Source of the DNA: an uncultured Pelagibacteraceae bacterium
GTDB lineage: Bacteria; Pseudomonadota; Alphaproteobacteria; Pelagibacterales; Pelagibacteraceae
DNA: 64,000 nt
Direction: 5' to 3'
Assembly (NCBI GenBank): GCA_902597335.1
Contig: CACJXK010000003.1
Location: forward strand, 1-64,000
Positions 60,766-64,000 of this stretch are shown in pieces. Numbering within the stretch: the stretch's first letter is position 1; each line of letters begins with the position of its first letter. The translations under genes and the position numbers were made by a program. The notes beneath the pieces were generated by a model that saw nothing but the letters and a program-made list of their open reading frames with translations, had not been told where the DNA came from and searched no databases.

Positions 60766-63452
60766 TATCCTGTATTTTTAATCGCTGCAGAAATTCCTGC
60801 AATGGATGTCATCATCGCATCATCAAGTAACTTTTTAGTTATTTTATTTAATTTCTTTTGTTTTTGTTTTTTCATAACAGTTACTTGTAAAACATTAAGT
60901 ATTTCCGAGTAAATATTTCTAATAATTGCAGGTCCTCGGAAAGCTTTCCTTTGTTTGAGTATTTCTTTAGGAGTAATATCATGATTTAATTTTTTTACTG
61001 CATTAAACTGAAATCTTAGCTTGTCCCCTACTCTAATTAATTTATGGTCAGCGAGATTTTTTTCATAGATTTTTGAAATTTCAGGATCAACTTTTGATAA
61101 GACCATGTCTAATAAGTCCATAGTAGAGTTAAAATACGGCCAGTTTTTTTCCATATCTGTTAAGGTTTTTCTAAATTTTTTAATCGATGAATACCTTAAA
61201 GCTTCAGCAGTTCCCAACCAGGCAGGCAACATCAATCTTATTTGTGTCCAAGCAAAGACCCAAGGTATGGCTCTCAAACTATTAATATTATCCACATTCT
61301 TTCTTTTGGATGGTCTTGATCCTATTGATAGTTTTCCCAGAGCCATATGTGGTGTAACAGTTTTAAAATATCTAATAAAGTCAGAGGTTTGATTTATATT
61401 TTTTCTATATGAGCTAGTTGAGATATTTGACATACCTTGTATTAGATTTCTCCATTCTTTTTTTGGGTTTGGTGGTGGATTTAAAGTTGCCTCCATAACA
61501 GAGCCAATATAACTACACAAATTATACTTTGCTAAAGGCTCATATCCATACTTTTGTTGTATTACTTCACCTTGATCTGTAATTCTTATTTTTCCATTAA
61601 CAGAATATGGTGGCTGTGATCTTAAAGTCGCTTGAATAGGTCCTCCCCCCCGACCTGCAGAACCACCTCTTCCATGAAAAAATGTAACATTAATTTTATA
61701 TTTTTTTGCTAATCTTATAATTTCTTCTTGTAATTTATATTGATGCCAACTAGCCGACAATTTTCCTGCATCTTTACTAGAGTCAGAATACCCAATCATA
61801 ATTTCTTGTTTATTTTGTATATATTTTCGATACCATTTTAATGAAAATAATTTTTCCATTATTTCTTTACCATTTATTAAATCTTCTAATGTTTCAAATA
61901 AAGGAACTACTCTTAACTTGCTTTTTATATTCGCCTCTTTTTGTAAAAACATTACTGATAAAATATCTGATGCACTTGATGTCATTGATATTACGTACGC
62001 CCCTAAACACTCTTTTGGTTGACTTGCCAAGACTTTAAAGGTGGACCAAACCTCTTTGTTTTCCTTATTTCTGAAAACAAAATTGTTAACTATATTTTTT
62101 CCTGTAATTCTTTTTGATAAATACTTAATTTTTTCAACCTCACTCCAAGAGTTATAATTTTGCCTAGATTTTCTTTTAATAAACTCATTCATTAATTGGG
62201 AATGTCTAGAAGACTCTTGTCTTATATCTAGTCTTGCAAGATTAATTCCAAAACATTTTGCTCTTCTCATTAAATCAAGCAACTCACCACTAGCAATATT
62301 TTCGTTCTGGTTTTGCTCTAAAGACTCTCTAACTACTCTTAAGGGCTTTAAAATTTCTTCTCTTTCAGAAAGAAGTTTTTTTTCATTTAATGGTTTATCG
62401 TAATTAAGATGTTGTTCTATTTCTCTATGGGTAAATCTGAGTTTATCCCTTAATGGTCTTAGATAAACTCTATATGGCTCAAAAGTTTTTCCTGTAGATT
62501 TTAATATTTTGTTAGAACATTTTTCCATAGAGTAAGATCTAATTAGTTTTGTTAAAGATTTTTCGTAAAGTTTGGCAGCTTCCCATCTTGATAAAAGAAT
62601 AACTCTCTCAGTTACCTTAGAAGTTACATAAGGATTTCCATCTCTGTCACCTCCCATCCATGATCCAAATTCAATTGGATTGAAATTTTTTGGAAGTCCT
62701 TTACCCATATTTTTTTCAAAAATTTGATTTAACCTTCTATACACTTTAGGAATTGTATCCCATAAACTATCTTCAATAATTGCCAACCCCCATCTTGCCT
62801 CCTCTGCAGGTGTAGGTCTCGATCTTTTAATTTCATCTGTATTCCAAATAATTGTAATTTCATCGTACAATTTCTTATCTAAAATTTTTAATTTTGATGG
62901 AAAATTACTTAAAAGAATTCTTTGTTCAAGAATCTCTGTCAGCGTATGATATTTTTGAATTAAGGTTCTTCTTTTTACTTCTGTTGGATGAGCTGTTAAT
63001 ACTATTCCAATATTTAAGCTTTTTGCAATATTATAAATTCTATTATTTGAAATTTTTTTATTTTTAAAAAAATTTTCGAAAATTTCCTCTATAAAAATAT
63101 TTTGAAATTTTTTGTTTGATTTTACATTTTCATATTGATCTAGAGTTCTGGATGCATCTATTGATTCTGCTAAATTATAAAAATTCATAAAATGATTAAA
63201 TGCTCTTGTTAATTTAAATAAAGACTGTGGACTAAGTTTATTAACTTCTTTTAGAATTTTCTTAAATGGGTCTTTTCTACTTTTATTTGCAACATTTGCC
63301 TTTGATAAGAGTCTAATCTTTTCAACTAAATTAAAAAATTTTAAACCCTCTTGTTTCTTTATTACTTTACCAAGAATATTACCTAAATGTCTGACATCAT
63401 CTCTAAGTGATTTTGTGGGAATTCTTTCATAGTAAAGATCTCTTTTTAACAT
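60765..63452 (-). CDS. ppc: Phosphoenolpyruvate carboxylase
   Basis: An 895-residue enzyme making oxaloacetate from PEP and bicarbonate, replenishing the TCA cycle. Catalytic motifs: VLTAHPTEVKRRTL with the active-site His, GSWMGGDRDGNPYVT, MIGYSDSSKDAG, FFHGRGGSAGRGGGPIQATLRSQPP, and the C-terminal NTG that closes the aspartate/active site region. Length is normal. Its start overlaps the SMP-30 family stop by 26 bases. Confidence 0.97.
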   Translation of the reverse strand: MLKRDLYYERIPTKSLRDDVRHLGNILGKVIKKQEGLKFFNLVEKIRLLSKANVANKSRKDPFKKILKEVNKLSPQSLFKLTRAFNHFMNFYNLAESIDASRTLDQYENVKSNKKFQNIFIEEIFENFFKNKKISNNRIYNIAKSLNIGIVLTAHPTEVKRRTLIQKYHTLTEILEQRILLSNFPSKLKILDKKLYDEITIIWNTDEIKRSRPTPAEEARWGLAIIEDSLWDTIPKVYRRLNQIFEKNMGKGLPKNFNPIEFGSWMGGDRDGNPYVTSKVTERVILLSRWEAAKLYEKSLTKLIRSYSMEKCSNKILKSTGKTFEPYRVYLRPLRDKLRFTHREIEQHLNYDKPLNEKKLLSEREEILKPLRVVRESLEQNQNENIASGELLDLMRRAKCFGINLARLDIRQESSRHSQLMNEFIKRKSRQNYNSWSEVEKIKYLSKRITGKNIVNNFVFRNKENKEVWSTFKVLASQPKECLGAYVISMTSSASDILSVMFLQKEANIKSKLRVVPLFETLEDLINGKEIMEKLFSLKWYRKYIQNKQEIMIGYSDSSKDAGKLSASWHQYKLQEEIIRLAKKYKINVTFFHGRGGSAGRGGGPIQATLRSQPPYSVNGKIRITDQGEVIQQKYGYEPLAKYNLCSYIGSVMEATLNPPPNPKKEWRNLIQGMSNISTSSYRKNINQTSDFIRYFKTVTPHMALGKLSIGSRPSKRKNVDNINSLRAIPWVFAWTQIRLMLPAWLGTAEALRYSSIKKFRKTLTDMEKNWPYFNSTMDLLDMVLSKVDPEISKIYEKNLADHKLIRVGDKLRFQFNAVKKLNHDITPKEILKQRKAFRGPAIIRNIYSEILNVLQVTVMKKQKQKKLNKITKKLLDDAMMTSIAGISAAIKNTG

Positions 63453-64000
63453 AATTAAAAGTAAATTTTTTTTGATTTATACCTTTCGCATTTGTTTCTA
63501 TCTTAAATAAACTTCCTGAAAATATAAATTTTTTAATTTCATTTTTTTTCATACCTTTTAAAGCTGAAGTTACAAATAATTCTGAGTTATTTTTACCTCC
63601 AAATGCACAGTTGGTTATATTTTTAGCGGGTAATTTAACTTTGTGTAATATTTTTCCTGATTTACTAAAGACCGATATACATGCTCCATGATAATGGCAA
63701 ACCCACAGATTTTTATTTTTATCTAAAGTCATTCCATCAGGTACTCCTTGATTCTTTGTAAACTTTTTAAATATTTTTTTTTTAATCATGTTTAAATTTC
63801 TGTTTACTTTTATTTTGTAAATAGTCCTTTTCCTACTATCTGTATGATAAAAATTGTTGCTATCTATAAATGCTGGACCATTAGTTATGTAATAACTGGT
63901 ATCAACTTTTTTTAAATTTAATTTTTTATCAAGGCAATATAATGATCCATTTGTCAAATTTCTTTCAGGATTATCCATAGTGCCAAACCATAGTCTACCT
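63427..64000 (-). CDS. SMP-30/gluconolactonase/LRE-family protein (5' end cut by window)
   Basis: The track shows 183 residues from an internal Met, but the frame stays open to the right edge and encodes GRLWFGTMDNPERN, a core SMP-30 motif, so the true start lies outside. Further family landmarks: NGSLYCLD, GPAFIDSNNFYHTDS and VPDGMTLDKNKNLWVCHYHGACISVF with metal-binding residues, then NITNCAFGGKNNSELFVTSA. These calcium/zinc six-blade propellers hydrolyse sugar lactones. The end overlaps the ppc start. Confidence 0.9.
   Translation of the reverse strand, partial: GRLWFGTMDNPERNLTNGSLYCLDKKLNLKKVDTSYYITNGPAFIDSNNFYHTDSRKRTIYKIKVNRNLNMIKKKIFKKFTKNQGVPDGMTLDKNKNLWVCHYHGACISVFSKSGKILHKVKLPAKNITNCAFGGKNNSELFVTSALKGMKKNEIKKFIFSGSLFKIETNAKGINQKKFTFNYVKKRSLL

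Overview
The window looks like a streamlined, very AT-rich marine alphaproteobacterial chromosome of the SAR11 / Candidatus Pelagibacter type. This is an inference from gene content and style. Intergenic gaps are tiny (none reaches 300 bases), start and stop codons often overlap, osmolyte and sulfonate transporters are abundant, and a thiV-like sodium symporter sits behind a TPP riboswitch. I saw no rRNA, tRNA, IS element, prophage or CRISPR array. Both ends cut genes: a metC-like PLP enzyme at the left and an SMP-30/gluconolactonase-family gene at the right.

Layout. 1-10.7 kb holds housekeeping genes (mnmA, DUF3553, cysQ, recX, rhodanese, bcp, amtB, hup, rseP) and TPP-riboswitch-thiV. 10.7-14.5 kb holds a YbbA/YbbP-type ABC system divergent from a TesA-like esterase, with start codons overlapping in a CATG. 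14.5-32.6 kb is an organosulfonate/organic-acid region: ald, tpa, tauABC, a TRAP transporter, an aldehyde dehydrogenase - epoxide hydrolase - Ldh2 operon, a regulator with two winged HTHs, a phosphotransacetylase-like enzyme and hpsN. 33.5-42.7 kb is an unassigned catabolic system: a MalK-type ABC importer with two double-domain SnoaL proteins, a tandem cupin, a MetE-C-like protein and a HAD-like protein without the nucleophile Asp. 42.7-48 kb holds pseudoazurin, an MFS carrier and glycine-betaine-type proXVW. 48-52.9 kb holds redox and sulfur genes, including a persulfide-dioxygenase-like MBL protein, a 36-residue metallothionein-like peptide absent from the ORF track, cysE and cysK. 52.9-57 kb is a dense operon of about a dozen small proteins (NTF2-like, dimeric ferredoxin-like, DUF1330, one secreted barrel, one cupredoxin). 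57-64 kb returns to metabolism (hisN, a TauD/BBOX-type dioxygenase, ccdA, ppc).

How genes may work together. Tpa makes alanine and sulfoacetaldehyde from taurine, and Ald recycles alanine to pyruvate. HpsN oxidises dihydroxypropanesulfonate to sulfolactate, and a neighbouring Ldh2-family enzyme could be a sulfolactate dehydrogenase. A Pta-like enzyme could use acetyl phosphate released by an Xsc encoded elsewhere. A repeated motif (TGTCYAAAATGGGTT) lies in the tpa/tauA, dctP/aldehyde-dehydrogenase and regulator upstream regions, which suggests one local regulon controlled by the two-wHTH protein. Four solute-binding-protein genes are each followed by a strong hairpin before the rest of their transporter operon.

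Best candidates for something undescribed are the CxCxx-repeat peptide, the small-protein operon, the SnoaL/cupin/MetE-like ABC locus, the predicted regulon, and two SMR-like proteins that both lack the essential membrane glutamate.
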